64,000 nucleotides of DNA from Isochrysis galbana (GCA_018136815.1 CM030938.1:3015289-3079288), one strand, 5' to 3'. Positions 10,801-22,880 are shown, numbered from the stretch's first letter. Program-made: numbers and translations. The notes: generated by a model from the letters alone, not told the origin.

Positions 10801-12037
10801 CGCCATATAGGCATTCTGATGGTGCAGGACCCCATTCAGGAGGACCCACTAGATAGCAGCCTGCGGGCTTTGGTGGGGCCCTAGCCATGACCATGTGCGC
10901 GACGCTCCCATTCATCACAGCGTCGACAGGAAGCGTTGGCACCCGGATGGCGACGCCTGCAGGGCAGCCCTCCGGCGGAGACGGCGTGGGCGGTGGTGGC
11001 GGTGCCTGAGGTCCACTCGGTGGCGCAGGAGGGGGAGGGGGCTGTGCAGGCGGTGGTGGCGATGGGGGACGGAGGTAAGTGAGCTTGGCATCGATGAAGC
11101 GTCCGGTGCCACCGCTAAGTGCTGCGGTGAAGGGCCCCACCACATCGAGCACCGGCACGGCGGCGGTGCAGCAGAAATCATCTAGGAAGAAAGACTCGGA
11201 GTCGTAGAGGTCGAGGTGGAGGAATGTGGCTTCGTTGGCGACCACCTCAGTGAAGGTGTGGCAGCAATGGGCCCAATACGCTGTGGTGCGTGAGGAGGTG
11301 AGCGACAAGTCGTTTACGGCAGCATCATAGATACTCGCCGAGCACCGGTGAGTCTGGCCGTAGCCGAGGCGCACGACCACCGCCCAATCAGTCGAGCTCA
11401 GCGAGTCCATTGCAGGAAGCCCATTGCCGTGCACATCGAATATGCACACCTCAACGTCGCCTAGTAAATAAGTACCAGGCTCATCAACGATACCAACGCT
11501 CGTGTTTGTCCCTCCCCGAAGCACGGCCGGGAGGAGGAGCACGCGCGCCACATCCACATGGACCTCGCATGCGTTCTTGCCAAAAGCACCACACTCAACT
11601 CCATCAAGCTGAAGTTTGCTCGAGCCGGCTACCGCGTACAGCTCAGCTGTGCCGATGAGCTCATCGGATAGCACGTCATCCTCCCATACAGAGACTGAGA
11701 GCATCGTGTCCTCCGGGAACGCACAGCAGAAGGTGGGCCACGAGGGCTCGAACGTATTGAAGACCTTGTTAGAGCGGCAACAGCCGCTCCCGTCTCGCTC
11801 GGTCTGACGCATAGGTTCACCCTTGACGAGACCGACCTTGCGGCACTCTGCGACTGGATCACTCACGCCATCCATAGTGATGACAACAAACGGATCAGGC
11901 CTCGGGTCGTGCAGGAAGGAGCCGTCCATCTTGGGCAGGCCGGAGGCGCGGCGCACGCACACCTCGACCGTTCCGCCGGCTGCCGCCTGAGTCGGCGCCA
12001 GACAGAGAACAAGGAGAGCAATGAGGGCAGGCGGCAT
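7861..12037 (-). CDS. Secreted two-C2, Pro-rich, TM-anchored protein
   Basis: Modelled as two exons, 12037-10732 and 10616-7861, around a 115-nt GT-AG intron (phase 1); 1353 aa. The ATG at 12037 gives a signal peptide, MPPALIALLVLCLAPTQAAA. Two C2-like domains follow: the first contains VEVCVRRASGLPKMDG and FEPSWPTFCCAFPED; the second contains DVEVCIFDVHGNGLPAMD, with several Cys. A Pro-rich linker covers about aa 325-362. The remaining ~900 aa have repeated amphipathic beta-like stretches; a tubular lipid-binding (BPI-like) fold is possible but unproven. A hydrophobic segment near the end (WVLVAFLLLVIVCLVAWLLW) should anchor it, leaving a short Arg-containing tail. C2 domains often bind Ca2+ and membranes. 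Alternatively these are two overlapping genes; the intron model is preferred because only the upstream part has a signal peptide. Confidence 0.7.
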
Positions 12038-12858
12038 CTTGGAGGCTGATACCCCTGAGTAGCACAAGGCGGCTGCAGCGAGCGAGCGAGCGAGGCAGCA
12101 AAAGAGGAGAGGAGCTTGACGAAGAGGACAAGAGAGGAGTGAGACGGCACCGAGCAGAGCAGGTCACAGATAGGGAGCGGGGTGCAGAGGGGGGGGGAGA
12201 GAGAAGGGGGGGGAGGAAGAGAGAACGAGAGAGGGAGGGAGGAAGGGAGGACGGGAGGGAGGGAGGGAGAGAGGGAGGGAGGGAGGGAGGGAGGGAGGGA
12301 GAGAGAGCGAGAGCGAGAGCGAGCGCGCGAGTCTCCACGTTTTCGGCGCGATGAACGTGGAAGGAGGTCATCATCCATCACATATTAGAGTACATGATCG
12401 AGAAGAGAAGAGTAGAGTAGCTCTACTCTACTCTAGAGTCTAGGAGAACTTACGAAGATTTGTACTCTAGAATTGGTGTCAGCGTTTTCTTGTTCCGAGT
12501 GCTTAGGGACCGAAGCCCTTCAGCGGCAACGGAGCCCCTCCCCCGCGATGGGGGTGTGCGCGGTCGGCGCTTGGCTCGTCCGGTGTATGTTGTATGTAGC
12601 TAGGCATGCAGGCATACTATAGCTAACAAGATGCTATACATAGCTATAGCTGTAGCTACAAAAATCTCAACGTCAACGTGGACGTGGTACGTCGTACGTA
12701 CCAGCGGCGGAGTGGTACTACGTACGACTACGTGGCCAATCGCGCGCGACGCGCCCCCAAGCCGCGTCGAAATCGGCCGCCGCGGCGCGCGAAAGCACGC
12801 GCGCTAACGTCCGCCACCGGAGGCCCGGAGAGCTGTCGCATTCGCGAGTCGACACTCG
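12038..12858. promoter_or_regulatory. Pyrimidine leader of the C2 gene and short palindromes
   Basis: On the minus strand 12140-12330 is almost pure C/T (CCCTCCCTCCC, CTCTCTC), upstream of the ATG at 12037. Further out lie a perfect hairpin, AGAGTAGAGTAG/CTACTCTACTCT (about 12408-12433), and a run of CTATAGCTA and GTACGTCGTAC palindromes (12590-12730). No gene was seen. Confidence 0.45.
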
Positions 12859-14226
12859 TTAGGCTTCGCTCTTCTCTTCGTCGTTCGGCGCATTTATCGT
12901 TATAATTCTCTGCTTTCTCTCGTTCTCGGTCAAAAGCTTCGCTTGGATGCATGGGATCGTGGGTTGTGGAGCGCCCTCTCTCTTTCTCTCGAAAGAGAAG
13001 GAAAAAAAAAACTTCTTAATAATCACGCCGCGCGCGCGACTCTGCTCTCTAACGATTGCGGCCTCGCCCGCCACTCTCAACTCCCCGCCACCTGCCTTGC
13101 GGCCCGTCCCTCGTGCTCTACCTAGGGGCTGGGTGGGTGGGGTTTCCTGCAGCAGACGGTGTGCACCGGTCCCCGATCCTTCACCTGGGTATCCGAGGGT
13201 GGAATCGAAAGTGAGCCTATGGTGAGGAGGGCGGGCCGCATCGCGGTCAGTCGCGATCAGCTTTGCAAGTAGGGCCGCTGCGCACTCTGGGTGGAGGAAG
13301 AGGCATGTCGGGCCGTTTAGACAGACTCCCGCGATCTTTTTGTGGGGGTGGAGATGGCAGCGGATCGTGCACTTGTTGTCAATCCATGCGCCAGGGATTT
13401 CGTGCGAGAGGTTGCAGCGCACCCCGCGCTTGTTGCGCAGGCAAAGGCCTTGCGAGAAGCGGGCGCACGGCTTGGGAGGGGCTTTGCCAAGTGCCTCGTG
13501 CGCCGTTTTCGGGCGGGGAGTAGTCTTGTGCGACTCGTTGCGCTCCCTGCGCTTGGCTGCTTCGGCGTCGCACTCGCAGATGCGGTGTATCGGCGAGAGG
13601 CCAAGGGCTACCTCTGGGCGCCAACCCTTGCACGCTTTGGTGCTACCGTGGATCATGAGCTTGTGGGGGGATTGGATGTTCGGGGGCATGGCGATTGGTT
13701 TGCACGCCCGGACGGCGTAGTTCACTGGCACCGTTTTGTTGTCGATGTTGAGCACGATTTTACGTGGGAAGTTGCCCGACAAGAAGGTTCCTTGCGCCGC
13801 GGAGACGTAGAGGTGCCAGCGGGTTGAGTGGGCTACCTTCGACACAAAGGTGCCCGACTCGCCTTCTAGTTTCATTCGCTCGCGGTTCCCCTTCAGGAAG
13901 GTGAGGCCTTGCGATTCGACCGCTTTGACGAGCGCGCTCAGGTTGATTTTTGAGGCTTGCGCGAGGCCCTCTGCCTCGACTACGATGTGGGCTGCGACAT
14001 CTTGAAGCGCCTCGTAGAAGGCCTTGCGCGAGGTGGTACCTTTTTTGTTGATACCTTGCGGGCGGCCAGAAGAAGAATCAGGTTTTTTGTCGTGGTCGCG
14101 CGCCTTCCACCACAGGAGCACATCTATATCGAGATTTGGCTCTTGCGGCATCGCCAAATAAAACTCGAGCTCATCAAAAGGCATGTCCTCCTCGCCCTCG
14201 TCCTCGCCGCAATCCATCCCTTCCAT
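12859..14226 (-). CDS. CCCH-like zinc protein with a hAT-like segment
   Basis: 455 aa from the ATG at 14226. The frame stays open upstream to about 14385 without another ATG, so a 5' exon is possible. Near the N-terminus, DELEFYLAMPQEPNLDID followed by VLLWWK matches the start of the hAT dimerisation region, but the usual SERVFS block does not follow. Further on are two Cys/His clusters: C-x7-C-x8-C-x3-H (CARFSQGLCLRNKRGVRCNL then SH) and C-x11-C-x5-C-x3-H (ending CLNGPTCLFLH). These suggest a zinc-binding, perhaps nucleic-acid-binding, protein. The last ~110 residues are read through a family C repeat (about 13007-13150) and its flank, so the C-terminus looks acquired by insertion. It may be a domesticated or decaying element gene. 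Confidence 0.5.
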   Translation of the reverse strand: MEGMDCGEDEGEEDMPFDELEFYLAMPQEPNLDIDVLLWWKARDHDKKPDSSSGRPQGINKKGTTSRKAFYEALQDVAAHIVVEAEGLAQASKINLSALVKAVESQGLTFLKGNRERMKLEGESGTFVSKVAHSTRWHLYVSAAQGTFLSGNFPRKIVLNIDNKTVPVNYAVRACKPIAMPPNIQSPHKLMIHGSTKACKGWRPEVALGLSPIHRICECDAEAAKRRERNESHKTTPRPKTAHEALGKAPPKPCARFSQGLCLRNKRGVRCNLSHEIPGAWIDNKCTIRCHLHPHKKIAGVCLNGPTCLFLHPECAAALLAKLIATDRDAARPPHHRLTFDSTLGYPGEGSGTGAHRLLQETPPTQPLGRARGTGRKAGGGELRVAGEAAIVREQSRARGVIIKKFFFSFSFERKREGAPQPTIPCIQAKLLTENERKQRIITINAPNDEEKSEA

Positions 14227-14815
14227 ATCCGGCACCAACGGTTGCGCGAAGAATGAACTCACTCCCTCTGCTGATGCCGGCGCACTGCACTTTGGTGTCG
14301 ATGCAGGAGGAGGCGGCAACGAGGAAAGAGCATTAAATGAAGCTTCTGCATCTGCAGCCGCGGGCACAACCAGCTTCCAATCACTCTAATCAGGTTTAAT
14401 TTGCAATCTCATCGCATCTTCCCCTTAGGCACATCGCACTCCTTTCGTCTTATTTGGTAGTCTCTTGGAATCCTGCGTAGCAAGATTGCCTCTCGTTTCC
14501 GTTATGGTGCGATTCCCCTTCCAGACGGGATCGCCGACAGATCGCCTTCTGATCGTCGTCCGTCGTCGTCTGGCCGGAGTGTTTGGGTTTGATTTCAGTC
14601 GAGTTATGTGAGAAAGTCGTGGGGCGAGAGTCGGGGTGTTTTCCTGGGTGTCTCTGTCCGTCGGCCTGTCGTAAGTCGTCACCCGTCGCTCTCGCTCTCG
14701 TCGCTCTCGCTCTCGTAACACTCATACCCTACAATCCCTCCTCGCCTCGCCAGCTCGCCAGCCCCTGCCATCACAGCCCTTCTCACACTCGCCTTCGCCT
14801 CTCGCTGCTCGTTCG
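14227..14815. other. Between divergent genes
   Basis: Open, GC-rich sequence with repeated CTCTCGTCGCTCTCGCTCTCG near 14690. No supported exon, although a 5' exon of the minus-strand gene could lie here. Confidence 0.3.
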
Positions 14816-15922
14816 ATGTCGCTTTCGCCGCCGTCCTCGCCCTCGCCCAAGCCCGCCTGCCCGCCTTCCTCTGTTCCTCTGCTGCAGCACCTCTGAAGTC
14901 GTCTCCTCCGCCGCGCCTACCGCCGGCATGCCTCCCTCCTCATTGCCCTATGGCCCTATCTATGGGCCATCCCAATTCGTCAGGTGTAGAATCCTATCCG
15001 GTGCGTCCCGCGCTGGACGCCTCAATGGGGGTCTCCCCCACCCCCACCTCTGCAGGCGGGCGACGCCGCGCGTGTTGAGTTCGAAGCCACGATCGCCGAC
15101 GTGGCGGCGCTTCTAGGGAGCACCAACTACGTGGTGGACGCGCTGATCGTGCGCCCACCCGCGCCACCACCTTCGTCGCCGCCGAGGCCTCCGCCGCCTC
15201 CTCCGCCACCATCTCAGCCACCATCTCCTCCGCCACCATCTCCGCTGCCTCCTCCTCCGCCGCCCCCTCCACCCAACCCTCCACCTCCATGGATGCCTCC
15301 ACCGACTGTCCCGCCTGGCACACTGCTGCGACTGCGGAACGTGTGCAGGTGCGCGCGCGCGGAGTAAAAAAAGTTGAATATATATATATAACATATATCT
15401 ATCTATCCGACACGCAATGCGAATCTCGGTGGCGGCAACAATCGGCGCGCTCTCCCGGGCTCCGTTCCTCTTGTCGCCATCACCTCCACCGCCATCACCC
15501 CCCCCTCCGCTGCCACCGATGCCACCTAGACACTAGCGCCTGTGCCACCGCCTTCCACACCATTGCATCCGCCACAGCCCCTCCCCATCCCTCTCCCCCA
15601 TCCTTCCTCACTCTGGCCCTCGCCCTCGTCACCCTCGCCCTCGCCCTCGCCCTCGCCACCCTCGCCACCCTCGCCCTCGCCCTCGCCCTCTCCCTTTCCC
15701 TCACCCTCGCCCTCACCCTCGCCCTCGCCCTCGCCCTCGCCCTCACCCTCGCCCTCGCCCTCGCCCTTGCCCTCGCCCTCGCCCTCGCTCCCAGCTCCCA
15801 TTGCTGCTTGCTGCCTCCCGCCGCACCCCCTCCTTTGCTCCCGCCACCCTGGTCTCCCCAACCTCTGCAGAGTCGGGCATCATGGCATCATGCCTGCCCT
15901 GCCTGCCCCAGCTGATGTCTGA
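14816..15922 (+). CDS. Pro-rich (hydroxyproline-type) protein, exon pieces
   Basis: Exon boundaries are not resolved. One clear block (about 15060-15354) reads [20 protein letters not shown] then [19 protein letters not shown], passing into about 40 residues of PPPSPP and ending near NVCRC at a possible GTGCGC donor. After an AT-rich gap (15366-15420, intron-like) Pro-rich coding resumes at about 15470 and again from 15542 as (SP)n. The short non-Pro domain ahead of a PPSPP tract resembles pherophorin-type extracellular matrix proteins. Location in the cell covering is inferred. Frames are interrupted, so it may also be broken. Confidence 0.45.
15613..15792 (+). repeat. (CCCTCG)n hexanucleotide tract
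   Basis: About 180 bp of CCCTCG with a few CACC and CCTT interruptions. In the Pro-rich frame it encodes Ser-Pro repeats; other frames give Ala-Leu, Arg-Ala or Glu-Gly repeats, which are not evidence of genes. Confidence 0.85.
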
Positions 15923-16236
15923 CGCCCCCCCCCATATGGATGGATCGCCGAAATCGGGCACGCACCGCGCCCGGCACCGGCATCAGTTCGAAGTTGGGCT
16001 CTCCGGGACTCACTCGGAGACGTCGAGACGTCGAGACGTCAGACGTCCAATGGGCTCAGTGGATGGCTGATTTCGACGAGGTTTCGGCGCGCGGCATGCA
16101 CGATTGGCCTGACTGTGCGGGTGTGCGGGTGGCCCCAGTGTATTTGTTTGGTGTCTGGCGCCCCCCCCCCCATATGGAATGGATCGTCGAAAACGGGCAC
16201 GCACCGCGCCGCCCGGTTTCGATTCGAAGTTGAGCG
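15920..16236 (+). repeat. Pair of ~78-bp direct repeats
   Basis: The blocks at 15922-15998 and 16158-16236 share CCCCCATATGGA, GGATCG, CGGGCACGCACCGCGCC and TTCGAAGTTG. They flank a short inverted tract, GTCGAGACGTCGAGACGTC (16020-16045). No gene. Confidence 0.65.
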
Positions 16237-16935
16237 CGTTTTAGCCCTTCGCGTCTTTAGTCTTATGTCTTAGTCTTTAGCGTCTTTTGTCAGTAATCAG
16301 TATTTGATTACGTTTCGTGGTGGTGGTGGGGGCCCAAAGGGGGGGTCTGAGTCCCAATGGGCCCCGGATATGTGCTTGTTGGGAGTATTGGGAAGTCTCT
16401 ATTGGAAAAAATCCTCAAATTTCCTCAATTCTGAGATGGTCATTTTTACCCCTAATAACTAATAAAAAACCCTGTTTGACGGCCCTAGACCCCTAGAGGT
16501 CGCTCTGTCAACCGAGTACTAGCGGAAATCTTGTTTTGCAGAGCGGTTGTAAGAGGGTTGAAGGAGCTGTTCCAACCCCGCTCCTCGAACCTTACGGGAA
16601 CCTTGCAAGAATCCTCTATTTTCTAGCTTTAACTTTTTGAGGGTCCAATATTCGGACCCCAATTTTCTTTTGGGGGTCGTATGCGCAGATGCGCAGGCCA
16701 CCTAAGAGATTCACCCGGCAAAAGGACTGGCGGAAAATACGTTTGGCTCTGGGCTGGCTCGCGGCGCGGCGGGATGGCCGTCGCGGCCGGCGTGGTGGGC
16801 GCCCCCCTGCCCCTCCCCTCTCCCCTCCCCTCCCCTCCCTCACCCCCCCCCCCCCCCCCCGGCCCACCGTTTCGCCTCTTCCGGCCGAGGCGAGAGACCT
16901 CGGGATGCGGGAGAAGAGGGAGGGGGGGCTCTGGC
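16237..16935. other. Intergenic
   Basis: The AT-richer stretch 16400-16560 (TTACCCCTAATAACTAATAA, then CCCTGTTTGACGGCCCTAGA) resembles 31700-31760, suggesting another dispersed repeat. 16790-16860 is C-rich. No gene seen. Confidence 0.4.
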
Positions 16936-17612
<677 letters not shown>

Positions 17613-18031
17613 ATCCCCTTCCCCCCGCCGCCCTCCCCCCCCGCCCCCCTCCCCCCCTTCTCCCCCCGCTTCCCCGGGGAGGGCGCGCAGGAGGGGGGAG
17701 AGAGGGGGAGAGAGGGGGGCGGGGGGCGGGGGGGGCGGGAGAGCCCTGGTGTGGGCGCACGCGCGGGGGGGGGGGATGAGGGCCGGGCGGGGGGGGGGGG
17801 GGGCGGGCGGGAGCGAGGCCGGGAGTGAGGGAGAGAGGCGGGGGGGGGGGGCAGGCCGCCGGGCCGGGAGGGGGGGGCGGGCGGGGCGGGGGGGCGGGGG
17901 GGGAGAGGCGCGGGAAAGGGGGGGAGACGGGGGGGGGGGGAGGGGCGAGGCGGACCTGCCCTGGGGGTGTGTGTGCAGGGGGGTCTAGACAAGCTCGCCC
18001 AGGGGGGAGTGGGGGGGGGGGGAAGGACACG
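17613..18031 (+). promoter_or_regulatory. C-rich then G-rich leader upstream of the Mei2-like gene
   Basis: Runs of 5 to 13 G recur between 17690 and 18025, giving many potential G-quadruplexes, up to six bases before the ATG at 18032. A promoter role is inferred from position only. Confidence 0.4.
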
Positions 18032-21000
18032 ATGAGCAGCACACCCATGACCGGCTTGGCCGGCTCGACCGAAGAGCGCGCCGACGAGCTCTATTCCTCC
18101 GCCGATCCTGCCATTTGGCTGCCCCCTCTTGCGGAGCTGGGCGAGCAGCGTCCGAGTGGCGGCTGCTCTTTTGGCTCGGAGCTGGCCTCATCAGCTAGTG
18201 CCTTGCCCTTTCCGCCGCGTGACATGATGACTGGGCTATCGCCCAGCGCGGACTCGCTCTGGATGCCCTCCGTCTCCTCCTCGCAGGGAGGGAGGGCACC
18301 GTCGTGCTCGACGAGCTCGGTCGGCGAAGACTCCCCATGGCTTCAGCGCCCAGTCCACTCGCCTGCCATCGGCGCCCCCACTTCGGCGGCTCCGGAGTCA
18401 CTTGGTCCGATGGCCCAGGACCAGCAGGCTCTCCAGCAGCAGATGAATGTGATGCAGCTGCTCTCAATGCTCAACGTCAACCAGACTGGTGTTCCTGCTG
18501 CTGCCGAGCAAGTGTCGGGCAATGAGAAGCCGCCCTCCCACGTCACGCTCGAGCAGCACCTGTACCTGCAGCATCAGCTACGTCAGGCTCAACAACAAGT
18601 CGCCGCCGCTCAGGCACAGCAGTCGCTCGAGGCGCACCTGCAGGCACAGATGCGTGCGCAGCTGCAGGCTCACCTCGCATCACAGCAGGTGCTTCCCCCA
18701 CAGTCGATCCCATACCCACAGCAGCAACCTCAGTCGGCCATGCCGCCTCCGGGAGCAACTGTGCCACCTCTCGGCGCCAACATGCCCTCCAACATCCAGC
18801 CGTTTACGCCCGACCAGCTCGCGCTCATGGCGAGCCTGCTTCCCGGTGCGAGCCAAGGCGCAAGTTCGTCCAACTCCGTGAATGAGTTGCTCCTACGGGT
18901 GAGTGGTGTGGCATCCTCTCTCCCTTTTGCATGCCTCGCCTTGTGCGGGACCCCCCCCCCCCGGGCGCCTTTCCCAGTCACCTTATCTAGCCCATCTAAT
19001 ACGGAATCCCGCGGAGTCTCACAACCGTCCGTCTCCTGGCCGAGCCACAGATGATTCAGACACACATGCAACAGCAGCAGCAAATGTTGCACCAAATGGA
19101 ACGACCGCCTCCCGCCATCCCCTCCTCGTCCGCATCGGTGGCGTCATGGGACTCGAACCATTCGGGGGCGTCCTCTTCCGCCTCCCAGTCTTCCACCGCC
19201 CTCTCAAGCCATTCGAGCGTGCACTCGCAAAACGTCTTTGCGCCCCCGCTTGTGCCTGGTCTTCCTGCGGACCCGCTCCAGCGCTACATGTCCCTTCCAC
19301 AGCTCCCATCCGTTGGCGCGGCGGGGCTAGGAGGCGCTGGCATAGACCTTGCCGGCATTCGAGCAAACATCCCACTCGCTCAACTCCCGCTGGCGCAGCT
19401 CAGCCAGGCCTCACTCTTCGATGCTGTTCAAGCATCTTACCTCCTCGCCTCTATTCAAGCCTCTCAGCGGCAACCGCAAAACATGTCAGCGCTACCCCCC
19501 GATTTTGCTGCTGCTGCCTCAAAATGCGATGGAGACCAGCAGCACAACTTCGGCTCGTTCTCTTCGAGAAGGTGCGCGATAGTGCGACTCCCTTTCGCAC
19601 ATGGGAAGAGTGTGGCGAGCGCGTGGTGATGAGTGGCTTCAGCGTTGCCGCAGCGGGCTCTCAAGCCGCTCACACCACCTTGCTCACCCTCTAGTTCCGT
19701 CGCATCGCGCGGCTCGCGCGCGTCGACTCTCGACGACTCGTCGCAAGGTCGACGTCAGCGACGCAACACCGAGGATGAGAATGAGAAGCGCAATGCTCAA
19801 AACAACCGCAAGGTAGACCTCAGCTTGGTGAGTCATTGCGTAGCTCCTCCACGCACGCCCTGTACCCGGCCCAATAGTCGAGCGGGCCCTCCCACAACAC
19901 GCTTTGTGCTCGCAGTGTTGATCCTAGCCATTCGCTTGTGGCGACCCCCTCCCTACCCTTGCTGTCTAGGTTCTATCTGGCGAAGATCAGCGATCGACGT
20001 TGATGCTTCGCAATATCCCGAATAAGTACTCGCAACGAATGCTGCTGAACGTCATCGAGGTCAACCACAAAGGCAAGTTCGACTTGCTCTACCTGCCAAT
20101 CGACTCCAAGAACAGGCAAGCCTCCTGTTCACCTCGGGTCGAGGCCTGCTTGAAGCCGGCATGGTCTTCTTGACTTTCCCAGCTCAAGCGGCGTTCCACG
20201 CTCTGATTCCTTGAGGGCAAGCGTGATCTCTTGGAAATTCGACGTGTGCGAGCCAGCTATGGGCCCTTCACGAGCACAATAGGACTGACCACCTAATATG
20301 CTGACCCCAACCTATCAGATGCAATGTTGGCTATGCCTTCATCAACTTTACTTCCTACCGCCACGTGCCCGCATTTTATGAGGAGTTCCGGGGCAAGAAG
20401 TGGGATCGCTTCAACTCTGATAAAATCGCACAGGTTCCCCCCCCCCCCCCTATACCCAAATCGCCCGCAGTCATGCGCGCAGCAGCGGTGTGGCAACCCT
20501 TCTACCCCTTGCCCCGCGTTCCTCACCCTCCCCCCACCCGCATGGGCCGCGACTTTTGCCGACATCGGGGCACTTGCTCGCTAATCGTGTTGCCCAGCAC
20601 TATCGAGGCCTGTGCGTCTGACACTCGTTAGCGCTCTTAGCCAAATGTTCTGCTTGCTGCCGCAGATAAACTACGCTCGCATCCAAGGCAAGGAGACCCT
20701 TATCGCTCACTTTTCTAATTCGTCGCTCGCTGACCAAGACGAGTCGATGCAACCAGCCATCTTTTCGTCGGATGGCCGAGGCATTCGCGAACCTTTCTGC
20801 CGCCCTCCCGGGGCAGTGCCCCGAAATGAGCCGAGAGGGGAGGCGCGCGACGGGACGCCACCTAAGCGCGATCATTCTTCTCGCGACCATGGCCATCGGG
20901 AACAGGGCCAACGCGATCACGGATTTCGCGATCGCTCCAACCGCGATCATGGGCACGGGCACCGCGACGGGCGCTCTTCACATCGTGATCATTTACATCG

Positions 21001-21166
21001 CGACGCTCGATCTGCTGCGCAACGCGAGCATCGCGAAAATGGGCTCTTCAGCTCCAGCCCTGCCTTCCGCGATGTCAACTCCCAACAACAAGAGGCTTCA
21101 TCCCATTGCGAGGCTCCTTCGCGGGAGCCGCCGATTGGCACAGACCCGAGTCGCAACACTGCTTGA
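18032..21166 (+). CDS. Mei2-like RNA-binding protein
   Basis: Six exons: 18032-18898, 19051-19571, 19695-19827, 19970-20115, 20319-20433, 20666-21166; 760 aa. All phases match. The intron at 20116-20318 uses a GC donor (AG/GCAAGC); the others are GT-AG. The N-terminal ~500 aa are Gln/Ser/Pro-rich and low complexity. Exons 4-6 encode the C-terminal RRM typical of Mei2 proteins (from about aa 508): STLMLRNIPNKYSQRMLL, FDLLYLPID, CNVGYAFINF, GKKWDRFNSDKIAQ, INYARIQGKETLIAHF. Mei2-like proteins regulate meiosis or development by binding RNA, and this RRM is their most conserved part. The tail is rich in Arg-Asp-His units (RDHGHR, RDRSNRDH). Placing the protein in the sexual cycle is inference. 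Confidence 0.92.
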
Positions 21167-22600
21167 CGTTGTCTTGCGTCAAGAGGCCTGTGTACTGCGC
21201 ACCGATGCGCAGCCACTCCTGGCCCGGGCCTGCGTCAAAGGAAGGGCAACTGTGGCGGCCGTGACCATCTATGTTTTGTTTTGGAACCTATGTTTCGACC
21301 GGCATTCAATGATCTACAGGCGAGTGATAAGGCCGGACGTCATTACCTAAGGTGACTTGTTCACGGTTGTGCCCGTCACGGCGTTGGAGAACACCACGTG
21401 CGAGCCGCACCCACATCTGGTGCTTGTATTCACACAAGGCAGCGAAAGGCGCTCGCGCGTCCTCTTGGCCTCCAGATTGGCTATCACCACTTCATTTGAT
21501 GTCGGTCATCGAGAGAAAGTGATGATATATACGCCATGCCTGCATCGTTGCCTGGAAGCGGCGACAGTTATCTTACACGTGCACGGCTGATCAGGAACAT
21601 GGGCAGGCATGGCATTGACTCTGGGAGTGGGGCGGGACAAGGTGGAACGTCATGGTCTACATTTAGCGGCCTCAGCACTTCGGCGTGAAAAGCAGTACCT
21701 CATGTGCACAACGGATAATCTATCACTGCTAGTCTACACAAGTGCGAGTCTGCGATGAGTGCTCATTACATCGAAGCCTCCAAGGTTCCGTACGACAGCA
21801 CACTCTTTTGTGCCAATCACTTGTTTCAACGACCCTAAGGCGAGCATGACTTGGAAGAACACTCTCTTGCCATCGCCTGGGCCTCGCCACGGTGAGAAGA
21901 GCGGTACCTCATGTGCACAACGGATAGCCTGTCACTGCTGGTCTTCATAAGTGCGAGTCTGCGATGAGTGCTCATTACATCGAAGCCTCCAAGGTTCCGT
22001 ACGACAACACACTCTTTGTGCCAATCACTTGTGTCAACGACCCAAAGGCGAGCATGACTTGGAAGAACACTGTCTTGCAATCGGCTGGGCCTCGCCAAGT
22101 TTACTTTGTCGCGCTATGCCTTTGGGATGTGCTGAGTAGCAGCAAGCACTTGCGACTTTCGAACGGCTCAGGACTTGGTTGGAGTTTACGAGGCCTCTCT
22201 CGGATTTTCTTGAGCCATCGCACTACAGATGGTACTCTCTCCCCTCGAGCCAATGTGTCGCTTACATAATATCTCATTGATATGGGCATTGCTAGGATGT
22301 GCGTGATTACCTGAGCAGTGAGCTCTTCTTTGGCGTTGCGTACTCGTGTCGACCGTCGGGTTGTAGTATCACACCCCTTAATCGCTCTTCTGTCCATGCT
22401 ATGACGCCTACCAAGTTGAGGGAGCCCCGCTGCTTTAAGCTTTCACCCAGCCATTCTCTCTCATAGCTTGCGGGCGCTTCAAATGGTGCATGCGTGCGTG
22501 TTGTATGTGGTGACGAACACCCTCACTCACATCCACCCACCACCTCACGCACCCCGATATGCATTGTGATCAGCTAATGAATGCGCTTTGTCTCATACAA
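21167..22600 (+). repeat. ~205-bp tandem duplication in intergenic DNA
   Basis: 21688-21891 and 21894-22098 are direct copies sharing GTACCTCATGTGCACAACGG, GTGCGAGTCTGCGATGAGTG and GACTTGGAAGAACACT. Copy 2 has an open frame (21964-22269: MSAHYIEASKVPYDNTLFVP and on, 101 aa). Copy 1 has the same frame broken by one extra T. The protein is not recognised and may be part of a larger decayed gene. Flanks hold no gene that I can support. Confidence 0.6.
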
Positions 22601-22604
22601 CTTA

Positions 22605-22760
22605 CAACTTAGTTTCAATTAACTATACAGTTGGTTGCGATGGAGCGCGCCGACGCCGAGGCGCCGAGGCGACTCTCTCCCCTCCTCAGCCCCCCCCGCC
22701 GCGAGCGGCCCTCTAAAAAGTTTTTTTATTATTCTCGCCTCACACGTGGCACTGGGTCCC
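22605..22760 (+). repeat. Family A, truncated copy
   Basis: It starts with ACTATACAGTTGGTTGCG then ATGGAGCGCGCC, as in the other family A copies, and breaks off into a TTTTTTTATTATTCTCGCCT block like the 5' end of family C. Confidence 0.55.
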
Positions 22761-22880
22761 GTTCTCGTATCCTCCAGCCATGGAAGATGATCAGCCCGTC
22801 CAGCCCGCCAATTGCCAAGACGCCGTGCCTTCCGCCGCCTACCTTCCGTCCCATTCGGTCCCTCCCGTTCCATCCGTAAC

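Noticed and set aside
15495-15915. Arg-Ala, Glu-Gly and Ala-Leu frames
   Set aside because: Shadows of the (CCCTCG)n tract.
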